A DNA stretch of 64,000 bases from Geobacteraceae bacterium GWC2_53_11 (lineage in GTDB: Bacteria; Desulfobacterota; Desulfuromonadia; Geobacterales; Pseudopelobacteraceae). Positions 47,343 through 57,948 of the stretch are shown piece by piece (positions within the stretch are counted from its first letter, which is position 1; each line of letters opens with the position of its first letter). The DNA lies in NCBI GenBank assembly GCA_001802645.1, contig MGZJ01000043.1:14030-78029 (forward strand). The letters are read 5' to 3'. Under the pieces are notes generated by a model. The model was not told the DNA's origin. It was given only the letters and a program-made list of their open reading frames with translations, and did not search any database. Position numbers and translations under genes: made by a program.

Positions 47343-47569
47343 ACAGAATTACCCCCGTTGGTGTCTGTCTGCCCGTCGTTGGGCACGAGGGATTAAGCAA
47401 GAATGCGGCCAAACCCATTGTGCGGTGTAACATGCTGATTATACTTGATTGTGCCTAGGTATGAGTGCGAGCATTGCCGTAATATTCATCATCTGCCTCA
47501 AATGTGGGCAGCGGCCTGTGCATGAAGTCGCTTCACATTCCGTATTCAAACGGGTAGGATTGCTCACTT

Positions 47570-49402
47570 ATGAGCCTTGAAGAGAAAATAGCGCAGTTGC
47601 CGGCATCCCCCGGGGTGTACCTGATGAGGGATGCCGCCGGCGAAATAATTTATGTCGGCAAGGCTCGCAGTCTGCGGAATCGTGTGCGATCGTATTTTAA
47701 CGCATCCGGTGATTCACGCTACCATGTCAAATTTCTGGTGGCAAAAATTGCCGATATTGAAGTAGTGCTGACCGATACGGAGAAAGAGGCCTTGCTGCTG
47801 GAGAATACTCTGATCAAGCAGCACCATCCTCGCTACAACCTTAGTCTGAAGGACGACAAAACCTATTTTTCGTTGCGGCTGGACCCTAATGAGGAATTCC
47901 CGCGTTTTACCGTTGTCCGCAAACGCCCCCATGACGGGGCACGGTATTTCGGTCCCTATTCATCCGGCTCGGCAGCGCGGGAAGTACTTCGGCAGATGAT
48001 CCGCATGTTTCCGCTGCGTCATTATCCTCTTGTCACCTGTATGTCCCGCAGGCGTCCCTGCCTGTACCACCAGATCGGTCAGTGCAGCGCCCCGTGCCAT
48101 GGTCTGATCACGGGAGAGGCGTACGCCGCTCTGGTTGACGGAGCCATGCTTTTTCTGGAGGGTAAAGGGCGACAGCTCGTCGCCGAGTTCAAGCGGCGTA
48201 TGAGCGATGCGTCCGAGCGCATGCTGTACGAAGAGGCGGCAAGATGGAGAAATCTGCTTCGCTCCATTGAGGTCACGGTTGAAAAACAGAAAGTCGTATT
48301 GCAGGGGGGCGACAGCGATGTGGTCGGTTTCTATCGTGACGGGAGCAGAATCGAGCTGGCTCTGCTGTTTATTCGTGCCGGGGTGCTCTCCGGGAGCCGT
48401 CTGTTCAGCTTTACCTGGGAACTGGACGACGCGGCGATCATTTCAGCTTTTTTGCAGCAGTATTACACCGGCGCTGTATTTATTCCGGAGGATATTCTGC
48501 TTCCGCTGGAAATCGATGATAATCAGGCGTTGGCCGACCTGTTCAGCGAGTTGAAAGGGAGCAGGGTGTCCCTTGTGGTTCCGCAACGGGGAACAAAACG
48601 GGAGTTGGTCGCGTTGGCCGGCAAAAATGCCATGTCTGCGTACCGGGAGCGGAGCGAGAGAAAGGCGTCCGCCGAAGCCGTGCTCGTTGATCTGTCAAAG
48701 AGATTGCAATTGACCCGAATCCCCTCCCGGATGGAATGCTATGATATTTCTACCATTCAAGGGCGCTTTTCCGTGGGGAGTTGCGTTGTTTTTACCTCGG
48801 GCACGGCTGACCGGGCAAAGTACCGGCGTTATCGCATCAGCACTGTTGAAGGGCAGGACGACTTTGCCATGTTGCGGGAAGTTTTTCTGCGGAGATTCCG
48901 GCTCGATAACAGGGAAAAGGAGGGCATGCCTGATCTTGTGGTCGTGGATGGCGGAATCGGGCAATTGAACGCGGTGCAGGAAATCGTTGCCGAATTGGGC
49001 CTGACGGGGAGCTTTGATCTGGTTTCACTCGCCAAGAGCCGCGTTCTGCATGATGTTACGGCAGCTGAGATCCGGAAAAGCGATGAACGGGTCTTTCTTC
49101 CCGGCAGAAAAAATCCGGTCGTGTTGCATCAGAACTCTGCACCGCTCCTTTTGCTGGCGGCAATCCGGGATGAGGCGCACCGTTTTGCCATAGGTTATCA
49201 CCGGAAAATACGTGGCAAGGAGGGGATCGCATCGGGTGTAGAGCAGATTCCAGGGGTCGGTCCCAAGCGCCGTACGGCACTGTTACAACAATTTGGCAGT
49301 CTGCAGCGTTTGAAGGAGGCCAGTGTGGATGAAATTCAGAGTACCCCGGGAATAAACCGGACAACGGCTGAAGCTGTTTATCGAGCGTTGCACCATGACT
49401 GA
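47570..49402 (+). CDS. uvrC: excinuclease ABC subunit C
   Basis: LPASPGVYLMRDAAGEIIYVGKARSLRNRVRSYF; MECYDISTIQG; C-terminal HhH. Confidence 0.99.
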   Translation: MSLEEKIAQLPASPGVYLMRDAAGEIIYVGKARSLRNRVRSYFNASGDSRYHVKFLVAKIADIEVVLTDTEKEALLLENTLIKQHHPRYNLSLKDDKTYFSLRLDPNEEFPRFTVVRKRPHDGARYFGPYSSGSAAREVLRQMIRMFPLRHYPLVTCMSRRRPCLYHQIGQCSAPCHGLITGEAYAALVDGAMLFLEGKGRQLVAEFKRRMSDASERMLYEEAARWRNLLRSIEVTVEKQKVVLQGGDSDVVGFYRDGSRIELALLFIRAGVLSGSRLFSFTWELDDAAIISAFLQQYYTGAVFIPEDILLPLEIDDNQALADLFSELKGSRVSLVVPQRGTKRELVALAGKNAMSAYRERSERKASAEAVLVDLSKRLQLTRIPSRMECYDISTIQGRFSVGSCVVFTSGTADRAKYRRYRISTVEGQDDFAMLREVFLRRFRLDNREKEGMPDLVVVDGGIGQLNAVQEIVAELGLTGSFDLVSLAKSRVLHDVTAAEIRKSDERVFLPGRKNPVVLHQNSAPLLLLAAIRDEAHRFAIGYHRKIRGKEGIASGVEQIPGVGPKRRTALLQQFGSLQRLKEASVDEIQSTPGINRTTAEAVYRALHHD

Positions 49403-50318
49403 AACGGCGACTCCGCGAGATATGCCGGTTGTTCTCGGTCCGACCGCTTCCGGTAAAACGCGTCTGGCGGTGGGGCTGGCGCGGGAGTTTGGCGGTGAGA
49501 TTATTTCTGCCGATTCGCGCCAGGTCTTCCGGGGGATGGACATTGGCAGTGGCAAGGATCTCCATGAGTATGGCGAAGTGCCGTATCATCTGATCGATAT
49601 CGTGGCCGCTGGCGAAGAGTTTAGTGTCTTCGAATTTCAACGCAGGTTTATAGATAGATACAGTGATATTTCAGCTCGCGGAGCGCTGCCGATTTTGTGC
49701 GGCGGGAGCGGTATGTACCTGGATGCCGTACTGCGCGGTTACCGCATGATTGAAGTGCCACATAATGAAGCGTTACGGGCCGAGTTGGCATCAAAATCTG
49801 ATGATGAACTGAAAGAAGAGCTTTGGCGTCTCAAGCCGGATCTGCATAATAGTACCGATCTGGTGGATCGGGCTCGCACCGTCAGAGCAATTGAAATTGC
49901 CCGTGGTGAGGCTGAAAGCGTTTTGAAAAGTGAACCGCTTCCGCCGGTGCAGGCGATTGTGATTGGAATACATTGGGAGCGTGAAATACTGCGCCAGCGT
50001 ATTACCGCACGGTTGCGAGAGCGGCTTGATAACGGTATGATCGAGGAGGTGGAGCATCTCCACGCTGGCGGCATAGCCTGGGAGCGGCTAGATTATTACG
50101 GGCTTGAGTACCGATTTGTGGGGGCTTACCTCCGGGGGGACATGGGCAAAAACGATATGTTTCAGAGATTAAACAGCGCCATTCATAATTTTGCCAAACG
50201 CCAGGGTAACTGGTTTCGGAGAATGGAGCATCATGGAGTCGTCGTACACTGGATTGACGGGAGCGGTGATCAGCTGCTGCAGGCCAGAGAAATTCTCCGC
50301 AGGGCAGGGATCCGCTGA
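49395..50318 (+). CDS. miaA: tRNA dimethylallyltransferase
   Basis: VVLGPTASGKTRLAVGLAREFGGEIISADSRQVFRGMDIGSGK. Confidence 0.97.
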   Translation: MTETATPRDMPVVLGPTASGKTRLAVGLAREFGGEIISADSRQVFRGMDIGSGKDLHEYGEVPYHLIDIVAAGEEFSVFEFQRRFIDRYSDISARGALPILCGGSGMYLDAVLRGYRMIEVPHNEALRAELASKSDDELKEELWRLKPDLHNSTDLVDRARTVRAIEIARGEAESVLKSEPLPPVQAIVIGIHWEREILRQRITARLRERLDNGMIEEVEHLHAGGIAWERLDYYGLEYRFVGAYLRGDMGKNDMFQRLNSAIHNFAKRQGNWFRRMEHHGVVVHWIDGSGDQLLQAREILRRAGIR

Positions 50319-50478
50319 CGGCTGTTACGTTAGCAGCTTTAAGTAAGGACGATCATATTAAATAAAAGTCAGATCATTTTTTTATTTACTTGACATCGTT
50401 TCCACGAAGCTGGTAAGTTACCAAAAGTTCGGATATTTCCGGATAAAATCATTAAGAAGAATCAGGAGAAGTAAGCAC

Positions 50479-50679
50479 ATGGTAAACGGAACAGTTAAAT
50501 GGTTTAACGACAGCAAGGGTTTTGGATTTCTTGAGCAGGAAGGTGGCGAGGATGTATTCTGCCATTTCTCCGCAATCGCAGGCGAAGGTTTCAAATCCCT
50601 TGCAGAAGGCGATAGAGTAACTTTTGAAGTAACAAAGGGTCCGAAAGGGCTTCAGGCCGCGAACGTAACAAGAATTTAA
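50479..50679 (+). CDS. cold-shock family protein
   Basis: [33 protein letters not shown]. Confidence 0.98.
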   Translation: MVNGTVKWFNDSKGFGFLEQEGGEDVFCHFSAIAGEGFKSLAEGDRVTFEVTKGPKGLQAANVTRI

Positions 50680-50701
50680 GCCTTACTTAGCTTTAAACCT
50701 C

Positions 50702-50734
50702 AAAAACCCCGGATATCCTCCGGGGTTTTTTTTT
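50702..50734 (+). terminator. rho-independent terminator after the csp gene
   Basis: AACCCCGGATATCCTCCGGGGTTTTTTTTT. Confidence 0.93.
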
Positions 50735-50799
50735 GGGATTTATTGAGCGGGATTTTTTCGTCGTGCTGCAATCAATGTGACTGAATGACACCGGGCAGG

Positions 50800-51126
50800 T
50801 CAGTTTCCCATTTTGAGGTTCATGCTGGCGCTGATCAGATAATGATAGGCGGTGTCAAAGACGATAATCTGCAGGATATAAATTCCGGCAAAGGCAACGA
50901 GCGGAGACAGGTCAAGCATGCCGGTGTCGGGCATATGACGGCGGATTCGCCGCAGTACCGGTTCGGTGACGCGGTGGATGAAATTGACCAGCGGGTTGTA
51001 GGGATCGGCGTTTACCCACGAGACGACAACACTGGCTAGCAGTATGTATTTGTAGAGAGTCAGAATTCCGCTGGACAGTTCAACCAGTTTGGCCAATGCC
51101 AACAGTATGTTTGCGAATAGAACCAT
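50800..51126 (-). CDS. YggT-family membrane protein
   Basis: VVSWVNADPYNPLVNFIHRVTEPVLRRIRRHMPD. Confidence 0.93.
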   Translation of the reverse strand: MVLFANILLALAKLVELSSGILTLYKYILLASVVVSWVNADPYNPLVNFIHRVTEPVLRRIRRHMPDTGMLDLSPLVAFAGIYILQIIVFDTAYHYLISASMNLKMGN

Positions 51127-51262
51127 TAGTAAGCTCCCGTGTGCAAGGTTAAGTCGCCCGTACTATGCCTCAATGCTTCAGCAAAGTCAAAACAGAAACC
51201 ATATCACCGGGTTGGGCGGCCAACAGGGCTCACCTGATGAATATTGATGAGGGACTCATATT

Positions 51263-51589
51263 ATGAATAAAAAAATAACGGCGCTGCTGCTTTCAGCTTT
51301 TGTGCTGCCGGGATTGGGACAACTCTATCTCGGGCGTAAACTGGTCGGAGGAATACTGATTGTGCTTGTCAATCTGGTGTTGTTGCTGGCTCTGTTTGTT
51401 GTGTTGAGAGGACTGTCGCCGGTCATCGCCTCGAAGATTGCCGGAGGAGCTATCACTATCACCCCCTCTGAAGTGATGAACGCACTTGATGGTGCCACCG
51501 GGTTTGGCAAGGCCGTTCTTGCCTCCTTTTGCCTGATATGGGTGTTTTCCGTCGTGGATATTCTTAAATTTAAAGAGAAAGCAGAATAG
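51263..51589 (+). CDS. small membrane protein
   Basis: LPGLGQLYLGRKLVGGILIVLVNLVLLLALFVV. Confidence 0.7.
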   Translation: MNKKITALLLSAFVLPGLGQLYLGRKLVGGILIVLVNLVLLLALFVVLRGLSPVIASKIAGGAITITPSEVMNALDGATGFGKAVLASFCLIWVFSVVDILKFKEKAE

Positions 51590-51716
51590 CCGTACGCTGA
51601 TTCTCATGAAAATCAGCGTGTGCCGATCTTGACAAACGGCGTTTTTTTATGAGATAGATAAAGAACTTTATCAATAATGAAATTCGCTCGATCTGGAGAG
51701 CGGAATCGGGGAAAAA

Positions 51717-52700
51717 ATGATCATTTCAAAAATCATCGGAAGCGGCTCATGTCTGCCGGACCGGGTGATACCTAACAGTCATTTCGATTATCTGGTTGAA
51801 AATGCCGACGAGTGGATATTCAGCCGTACCGGCATCCGCGAGCGGCGCTTTGCCCATGCCGATCAGGCCACTTCGGATCTTGCCTCGATTGCGGCTAAAA
51901 ATGCACTTGAATCTGCTGGTATCAGTGCTTTAGAGATCGACTGCATCATTGTCGGAACCTCAACACCCGATATGAGTCTTCCTTCAACCGGTTGCATTGT
52001 ACAGGAGAATATCGGCGCCAAAAATGCTTTTGCCTTTGATGTCAATGCAGTCTGTTCCAGCTTTGTCTATGCACTGGAAATTGCCGATAACTTCATAAAA
52101 AGCGGCAAATACAAAACAGTCATGGCAATCGGCGCTGACACCTATTCCAAAATCCTCGATTTCAATGACAAGAACAGCTGCCCACTCTTCGGCGATGGCG
52201 CTGGCGCGGCTATTTTAACCAGCGGCGGCGACGCGACAAAAGGGATTCAGCATACATACATGCGCAGTGACGGTGCGGGATGGCCACTGATCCAGGTCCC
52301 TTCTTCTGGATCACGCAAACCGGTTTCAGCCGCTTCGATAGAGGCTAAAGAGATCTTTTTCCAGATGGCCGGCAAGCAGGTCTACGTATTTGCGACCGAT
52401 GTTATTCCGGACATTATCAACACTCTCTGCGCGAAAGCGGGCATTACCCCGGCTGATCTGGATTACATCATTCCGCATCAGGCCAATATACGCATGATCG
52501 ACTTTATTTCCAAAAAGAGCGGCTTTCCAAAGGAACGCTTTCTGCTCAATCTTGATCGTTGCGGCAACACCTCTGCCGCCTCGGTGGCGCTGGTTCTGGA
52601 CGAGAACCTCCGCAATGGCACCATCAAGCCGGGTCATCTGATCCTTACGATGGGTTTTGGTGGTGGCCTGACCTGGGGCGGGTTGTTAATCAGGTTTTAG
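51717..52700 (+). CDS. fabH: 3-oxoacyl-ACP synthase III
   Basis: IIGSGSCLPDRVIPN; AFDVNAVCSSFVYALEIAD; IPHQANIRMIDF. Confidence 0.95.
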   Translation: MIISKIIGSGSCLPDRVIPNSHFDYLVENADEWIFSRTGIRERRFAHADQATSDLASIAAKNALESAGISALEIDCIIVGTSTPDMSLPSTGCIVQENIGAKNAFAFDVNAVCSSFVYALEIADNFIKSGKYKTVMAIGADTYSKILDFNDKNSCPLFGDGAGAAILTSGGDATKGIQHTYMRSDGAGWPLIQVPSSGSRKPVSAASIEAKEIFFQMAGKQVYVFATDVIPDIINTLCAKAGITPADLDYIIPHQANIRMIDFISKKSGFPKERFLLNLDRCGNTSAASVALVLDENLRNGTIKPGHLILTMGFGGGLTWGGLLIRF

Positions 52701-53726
52701 TCCGCCGAGACCTTCACCGGCTTCAAAAGAGTGCAGTCCGAACTGTTCAAAGAGTGCCCGCAGATTTTTCTGCGGGCATTTCTGTTTCCAGCCCCCATGA
52801 AAATTGTCGGCAGCCAGCAGCATGCCGTTTGGGGCAAGAAGGTTCACCAGGGTGCCGACGGTACGTACCATCTTTTCTCTGGAATTGATGATCGGCCCGC
52901 CGAGCAGTCCGTTGCAGATGATGAGATCGAAGTGCCTTTCCGTGGTCGGCGTGAGGTCACTATCAGTCAAATCTACGCAGCGAAAACGGATGCTGTTCTG
53001 GAGACCCTGCTCGATGAGAGTGGACGTCCTTTCGCGAAAGCGGATTTCACGGCCAGAGTCGTGCGGAAAGCGTTGGTGGGTGGCAGCCCATACCTCCAAA
53101 GGTTCCACGGTCCATCCTTCAATGCCGGTCCGGTCCGGAGAAAACCCTGTCTCTGACAGAAGAAGAGCCAGGCCGTAGGTGTCCTCGCCAGTACCGCAGG
53201 CGGCATCGAGGCAGCGCACGGTTCCAGATTTTCGAATACTTAGCCACTCCTTGATATACTGCTGCTGTTTAGGATAACGCCCGATGCCGCCATAAAATCG
53301 TTCCGGCAGGAATGAAGCGAACAGAAACCGGGTCAGAAGATCGCGGTCATCGAGCAGAGACTCCAGAAGCTGGGCCGGGTTGGGACTGAATTGGAAAGGC
53401 TGTGGCAGGGCGGCAAAAGTGTCTGCCCAGCTCATGCTACGGTAAAACGGGCTGCTTGACAGAACCGGCTGATAGGAGAGTACGGCAGAGTAGAGCCGGT
53501 TGAAGGCGGCAGTTATGTCGGCAATCGGCAGGTATCGCTCGCATTGGCTGCGGATTTCCGGAGTGACGATCAGTCCCGGAGCGGGGAGCGGTTCCGGGAC
53601 TGTAGTTGCGTAGATTTCGAACAGAGTGTACAGACGCCGGATGGCCCGGTGAAAGCTGTTTTTGTCAGGTGTCGTGAGCAGTCTGCCAAGTTCGTCAGAT
53701 TCAAGTGTTGGTGATTCAACGTGCAT
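52686..53726 (-). CDS. class I SAM-dependent (CheR-like) methyltransferase
   Basis: VRCLDAACGTGEDTYGLALLLSE; FDLIICNGLLGG. Confidence 0.8.
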   Translation of the reverse strand: MHVESPTLESDELGRLLTTPDKNSFHRAIRRLYTLFEIYATTVPEPLPAPGLIVTPEIRSQCERYLPIADITAAFNRLYSAVLSYQPVLSSSPFYRSMSWADTFAALPQPFQFSPNPAQLLESLLDDRDLLTRFLFASFLPERFYGGIGRYPKQQQYIKEWLSIRKSGTVRCLDAACGTGEDTYGLALLLSETGFSPDRTGIEGWTVEPLEVWAATHQRFPHDSGREIRFRERTSTLIEQGLQNSIRFRCVDLTDSDLTPTTERHFDLIICNGLLGGPIINSREKMVRTVGTLVNLLAPNGMLLAADNFHGGWKQKCPQKNLRALFEQFGLHSFEAGEGLGGLKPD

Positions 53727-54805
53727 CAGTAACTGCGGATAGGGTGATACAGGGTATCCCTTTCGACCGGAACTTTCCCGGCTTTGCCGATCAGACGGAT
53801 AATGCCTTCCTTGCTCAGCGACTGCGGGCTTGCGGCACCGGCATCATGGCCGATTTTCTCCTCGACGACGGTGCCGTCCAGATCGTTGACCCCGAAAGCA
53901 AGGGAAACCTGAGCGATCTTCTCGCCGAGCATGATCCAGTACGCCTTGATATGGTCAAAATTGTCGAGGAAGATCCGGGCAATGGCCAGGGTCTTCAAGT
54001 CGTCAAGGCCGGAGGTCCCCTTGATGTCCAGCTTCAGGTCGGAGTTTTCCGTCTGAAAGGCCAGCGGGATAAAGGCCTGGAAACCGCCGGTTTCGTCCTG
54101 CAGGTTGCGCAGCATCTCCATGTGCGCGATACGGTCGGCAGTAGATTCCACGTGTCCGTAGAGCATGGTGGCGTTGGTCTTCAGCCCGGCCAGATGGGCA
54201 AGCCTGATGATCTCCAGCCAGCGGGCACCCGGAATTTTTTCCGGGCAGATTTTCTGCCGGACATCCTCCACCAGGATTTCGGCACCGCCGCCAGGCATGG
54301 AGCCGAGTCCGGCGCTAATGAGACGCTCAAATACCTTCTCGATACTCAAGCCGGAAATGCGGGAAAAGTATTCGATCTCAACGGCGGTAAATGCCTTGAT
54401 GTGCAGCTTCGGCGCGGCGTTCCGGATGGCGCGCAGGGTCTCTTCGTAAAACTCGAAGGCCAGATCGGGGTGCAGACCGCCGACGATATGCACTTCGGTA
54501 GCCCCCTCACCTTCAGCTTCGCGTGCCCGGCGGCAGATTTCGTCCAGCGCCAGGGTGTAGGCGCCCTCTTCTCCGGCGGTTCGCGAAAAAGCGCAGAAAG
54601 CGCAGCGGTTGACGCAGACGTTGGTCGGGTTTATGTGCCGATTGACGTTGAAGTAGACGTTTTTGCCGTTTTTGCGTTCGTTGACTTCGGCAGCCAGCTC
54701 TCCGATGCCGAGCAGGTCATGTGAGGTGAACAGGAAGAGCGCTTCGTCGGGGGTGATGCGTTGACCGGCGCGGACTTTTGTCGATATGGTGGCGAAAGTT
54801 GTCAT
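53726..54805 (-). CDS. mqnE: aminofutalosine synthase (radical SAM, menaquinone pathway)
   Basis: NVNRHINPTNVCVNRCAFCAFSRTAGEEGAYTL; VHIVGGLHPDLAFEFYEE. Confidence 0.93.
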   Translation of the reverse strand: MTTFATISTKVRAGQRITPDEALFLFTSHDLLGIGELAAEVNERKNGKNVYFNVNRHINPTNVCVNRCAFCAFSRTAGEEGAYTLALDEICRRAREAEGEGATEVHIVGGLHPDLAFEFYEETLRAIRNAAPKLHIKAFTAVEIEYFSRISGLSIEKVFERLISAGLGSMPGGGAEILVEDVRQKICPEKIPGARWLEIIRLAHLAGLKTNATMLYGHVESTADRIAHMEMLRNLQDETGGFQAFIPLAFQTENSDLKLDIKGTSGLDDLKTLAIARIFLDNFDHIKAYWIMLGEKIAQVSLAFGVNDLDGTVVEEKIGHDAGAASPQSLSKEGIIRLIGKAGKVPVERDTLYHPIRSY

Positions 54806-54871
54806 GCATCGGAGTCTACGAAAAACAGGCGGGGACTGCAAGCGGAAAGCGGGGCGGTTTGGGCGGCAAGG

Positions 54872-55837
54872 TTAGAAAAGATCCTGTTCTTTTGTGTTGC
54901 GTCGTCGTTTCAGATCCGTTCTGATCTCAATATCTCCTTCATACCGCCCCACCAGGGCCGGGCTGTGCGGATCATGCTTCTTGAGGTTTTCCTCAATCAT
55001 CCGCTCATTGAAGTTGGCGTAGCAGTAGCTGCATCTGAAGGGGCAGCTGTTATAGCTGCCCATGTCTGCCGATTCAGCGCAGTTGCAGCCTGTCCGCTGG
55101 TTCTTGTCTTTGGCGACGGCGCCAATGCCGAACAGTCTCGTGAGCAGATCGCCGTCAATGCAGGCGCCCTGCCGGATGCCGAACTTCAGCAGATCAACTT
55201 CCTCGCAGCAGGTATATATCTCCAGGGCATAACGGTTGGTGATGCTTTGGAAGCCGCAGGCTATCCGCTCCAATGAATCCCTGTGAGCCGGAGCGGCGAT
55301 GTCTTCCAGTACAATGTTGCTCCCGTGCAGTGTCTTACTCAATCGCCCTTCTCCTCTGCCGTAAAAATCGTAGAAGCTGAACATCAGCCGCCGGGTGGCG
55401 CCTTCCAGCAGACCGGCAAGCCGTGCAGCCTGCTCCAGATGCCATTCGACCGGGGTGATGCCGGTGAGAATGACCGGATCATAGCGCCAGATCACCCGTT
55501 CCGGTCCGATGCGCCCAGCCAGTTCCCGAAATGCTGCGATTCGTTCGCCAAGCGGCGGCAGGTGAGGTTCAAACGTGGCTTCATAGGGATTCAAGGTGAA
55601 CTGGAAGTAGTAGTTCAGGCCGCGCCGGTCAAGTTCGGCCAGATGCGGCATGAGCGGGCGGGGATTCTTGGTCCAGAAACAGATGGCGTCCACATCCTCC
55701 CGCTTCAGGCTGAATCCGGTCACCTGCCTGCTGTTGAACGGGTTGACCCGGTAGAAGAATCCCTCTCGAACCCGGTTCATGAACCAGTCGGCGTAAAAGG
55801 CGGGGATATCGGTGCGTCTGCTGGCGGAGATGATCAT
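54872..55837 (-). CDS. DUF1848-family protein with C-terminal CxxxCxxC
   Basis: MIISASRRTDIPAFYADWFMNRVREGF...GCNCAESADMGSYNSCPFRCSYCYANFNE. Confidence 0.92.
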   Translation of the reverse strand: MIISASRRTDIPAFYADWFMNRVREGFFYRVNPFNSRQVTGFSLKREDVDAICFWTKNPRPLMPHLAELDRRGLNYYFQFTLNPYEATFEPHLPPLGERIAAFRELAGRIGPERVIWRYDPVILTGITPVEWHLEQAARLAGLLEGATRRLMFSFYDFYGRGEGRLSKTLHGSNIVLEDIAAPAHRDSLERIACGFQSITNRYALEIYTCCEEVDLLKFGIRQGACIDGDLLTRLFGIGAVAKDKNQRTGCNCAESADMGSYNSCPFRCSYCYANFNERMIEENLKKHDPHSPALVGRYEGDIEIRTDLKRRRNTKEQDLF

Positions 55838-55855
55838 GGCTGTGTGATTTCTGTT

Positions 55856-56848
55856 TTATGCCATCTTCACAGCCATTCTGATCGCAGCCAGAAGGCTTTT
55901 CTCTGACGCCTTGCCCGTGCCGGCCAGGTTGTAGGCGGTGCCGTGATCGACCGAGGTGCGGATGATCGGCAGCCCCAGCGTGACATTGACGCCGTCATCG
56001 AAGTGCAGCATCTTGAACGGGATCAGTCCCTGGTCGTGGTACATGGCCACGATGCCGTCATAGCGCCCCTGCAGGGCGAAGTGGAACAGGGTGTCGGCGG
56101 ACAGCGGTCCCTCGGCGTTGATCCCCTCCAGTCGGGCAGTCTTGACGGCCGGTTCGATGATATCCCTGTCCTGGGTGCCGAATTTGCCCCCCTCGCCGCA
56201 ATGGGGGTTGAGTGCCAGTACCGCCAGCTTCGGCGAGTCGATTCCAGTCAGGCGTGCGACCCCTTCGGCGGTAATACGAATGGTCTTGAGCACCTGCTCG
56301 GGAGTGATGAGAGCCGGGACATCGCTCAGCGCCTCATGGATGGTTACCAGGCTGACGCGCAACAGATCGCCGGCCAGCATCATAACGAAATGATCAGTGC
56401 CGCACAGTTCGGCCAGCAGTTCCGTATGGCCAGGGTAGTCGTGACCGGCCCGGTGCATGGCCTCCTTGCTGATCGGTGCTGTGGTCATGGCGTCTACCCG
56501 GCTGTCACGGCAGAGCTGCGCAGCATGGCAGATGTAGCGGAAGACCGCATCTCCGGTTGCCGCTGTCGGCGCGCCGTACGAGATGTCGGTCTCAGACAGG
56601 TGTGAGAGCGCTAGCAGGGGAATACTTCCCTCCGGCACCGTTCGGGCCGCTTCCGGCGTGGCAATTTCATGAATCGTTTGGGGTGAATTGTCGACGGCAA
56701 GCCCTCGCTCCAGTGCTCTTCGGTCGCCAATCACCAGGGGAATGCACAGGTTCTCGATTTCCTTGGAGTGCAGCGCTTTGCCGATGATTTCCGGGCCGAT
56801 GCCACAGGGGTCTCCCATGGTGATGGCGATAATCGGTTTAAGTGCCAT
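55856..56848 (-). CDS. pdxA: 4-hydroxythreonine-4-phosphate dehydrogenase
   Basis: PIIAITMGDPCGIGPEIIGKAL; GHTELLAELCG; YHDQGLIPFKMLHFDDGVNVTLGLPIIRTSVDHGTAYNLAGTG. Confidence 0.97.
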   Translation of the reverse strand: MALKPIIAITMGDPCGIGPEIIGKALHSKEIENLCIPLVIGDRRALERGLAVDNSPQTIHEIATPEAARTVPEGSIPLLALSHLSETDISYGAPTAATGDAVFRYICHAAQLCRDSRVDAMTTAPISKEAMHRAGHDYPGHTELLAELCGTDHFVMMLAGDLLRVSLVTIHEALSDVPALITPEQVLKTIRITAEGVARLTGIDSPKLAVLALNPHCGEGGKFGTQDRDIIEPAVKTARLEGINAEGPLSADTLFHFALQGRYDGIVAMYHDQGLIPFKMLHFDDGVNVTLGLPIIRTSVDHGTAYNLAGTGKASEKSLLAAIRMAVKMA

Positions 56849-56853
56849 GTCGA

Positions 56854-57948
56854 TTATCCCTCCTTGAGTTCCGCAATCGCCAGGGTGACATTCGCGGATT
56901 TGACTTTTTTCAACAGCAGGTGTCCTCCTCTGGAAGCAAGAAGTGCCGCAGGTTCTGCGACACCGGCGACGCCAACCGCTGCCAGGGCATGCTCCGAAGG
57001 GGGTGAGGGGAAGTGTACACGGCTCAACTCTTCGCTCTCAAAGCAGCGAAACGGGACGCCAAGGCGCTCTGCAAAGGCAATCAGGCCAGCCTCATTTTCT
57101 TTGGCAGCAACCGAGGCAATGCAGGAGACGCTCTTTGGTGCGAGGAACAGCCGCTTGAGGTGCAGCGTAACCAGCTCCTCTATTTCGTCAACAGGGGTGT
57201 TGCGGTTGCAGCCGATGCCGAGCACCAGATTGCGGGGGCGCAGGATCAGCAGGTTCTCCGGTGTCGTTTGTGGCGGGAGAAAGCGATTGGAGACAAGCAG
57301 AAAGCCGCGGGCGCTGCCGGCGGCGGCTTCGGCGATGGTCTGGTGGAACGTGACATTTCCCCGGCCATGAAGCCAGGCGCGGGTTTGGCCTGACGGGTCA
57401 ACTACGGCAATCTCTTCATTGTCGAGCAACAGGGAATTGAGAGTCTTGACCTTGCCGAGCTCTTCTATGGCCCACCCGTGCTGTTTGGCCAGCATGTCAA
57501 AGGAGGGGAGGTTGTTGACATCGGTGGCGGTGGTAATGACGGGGCGGGCTCCGGATGCGAAGGCGCACTGTTCGGCTAGCTCATTGGCTCCTCCCAGATG
57601 CCCCGAAAGAAGCGAAATGGCAAATTTCCCCGCATCGTCCATGACAACAATTGCGGGATCGGTTTCTTTCGATTCCAGCAACGGTGCGATCATGCGGACC
57701 ACAATGCCGGTTGCCATGATCAGAACGAGGCCGTCGTACGTACTCCAGAGCGACGCAATAAGCTGGCGTAATTCGGTTGACTCGAAACGGGTGCAGGCGC
57801 AGCCGCCCTGACCGGCATAGCGGCGCGAAACATGTAAGTGGAGACCGGCCAGATTTTTAAACAGTCTCTGCCCCAGGTGGGCGCCACCTCTGGTTATGGC
57901 AACGACTGCGATGCGCATATCAGGCCACGCATCCTTCCCGGAAGCCAT
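56854..57948 (-). CDS. cbiG: cobalt-precorrin 5A hydrolase
   Basis: IVMDDAGKFAISLLSGHLGGANELAEQCA; NLVLGIGCNRNTPVDEIEELV. Confidence 0.93.
   Translation of the reverse strand: MASGKDAWPDMRIAVVAITRGGAHLGQRLFKNLAGLHLHVSRRYAGQGGCACTRFESTELRQLIASLWSTYDGLVLIMATGIVVRMIAPLLESKETDPAIVVMDDAGKFAISLLSGHLGGANELAEQCAFASGARPVITTATDVNNLPSFDMLAKQHGWAIEELGKVKTLNSLLLDNEEIAVVDPSGQTRAWLHGRGNVTFHQTIAEAAAGSARGFLLVSNRFLPPQTTPENLLILRPRNLVLGIGCNRNTPVDEIEELVTLHLKRLFLAPKSVSCIASVAAKENEAGLIAFAERLGVPFRCFESEELSRVHFPSPPSEHALAAVGVAGVAEPAALLASRGGHLLLKKVKSANVTLAIAELKEG

Noticed and set aside
50390-50420. TTGACA upstream of the csp gene as promoter
   Set aside because: The -10 hexamer at the right spacing is weak (TAAGTT); evidence too thin for a feature call.
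51594-51619. Hairpin ACGCTGATT...AATCAGCGT as a terminator
   Set aside because: Stem is good but no T-run follows; function undetermined.
53705-54724. 339-aa plus-strand ORF
   Set aside because: Antisense to mqnE, which has a clear radical SAM motif and family match.
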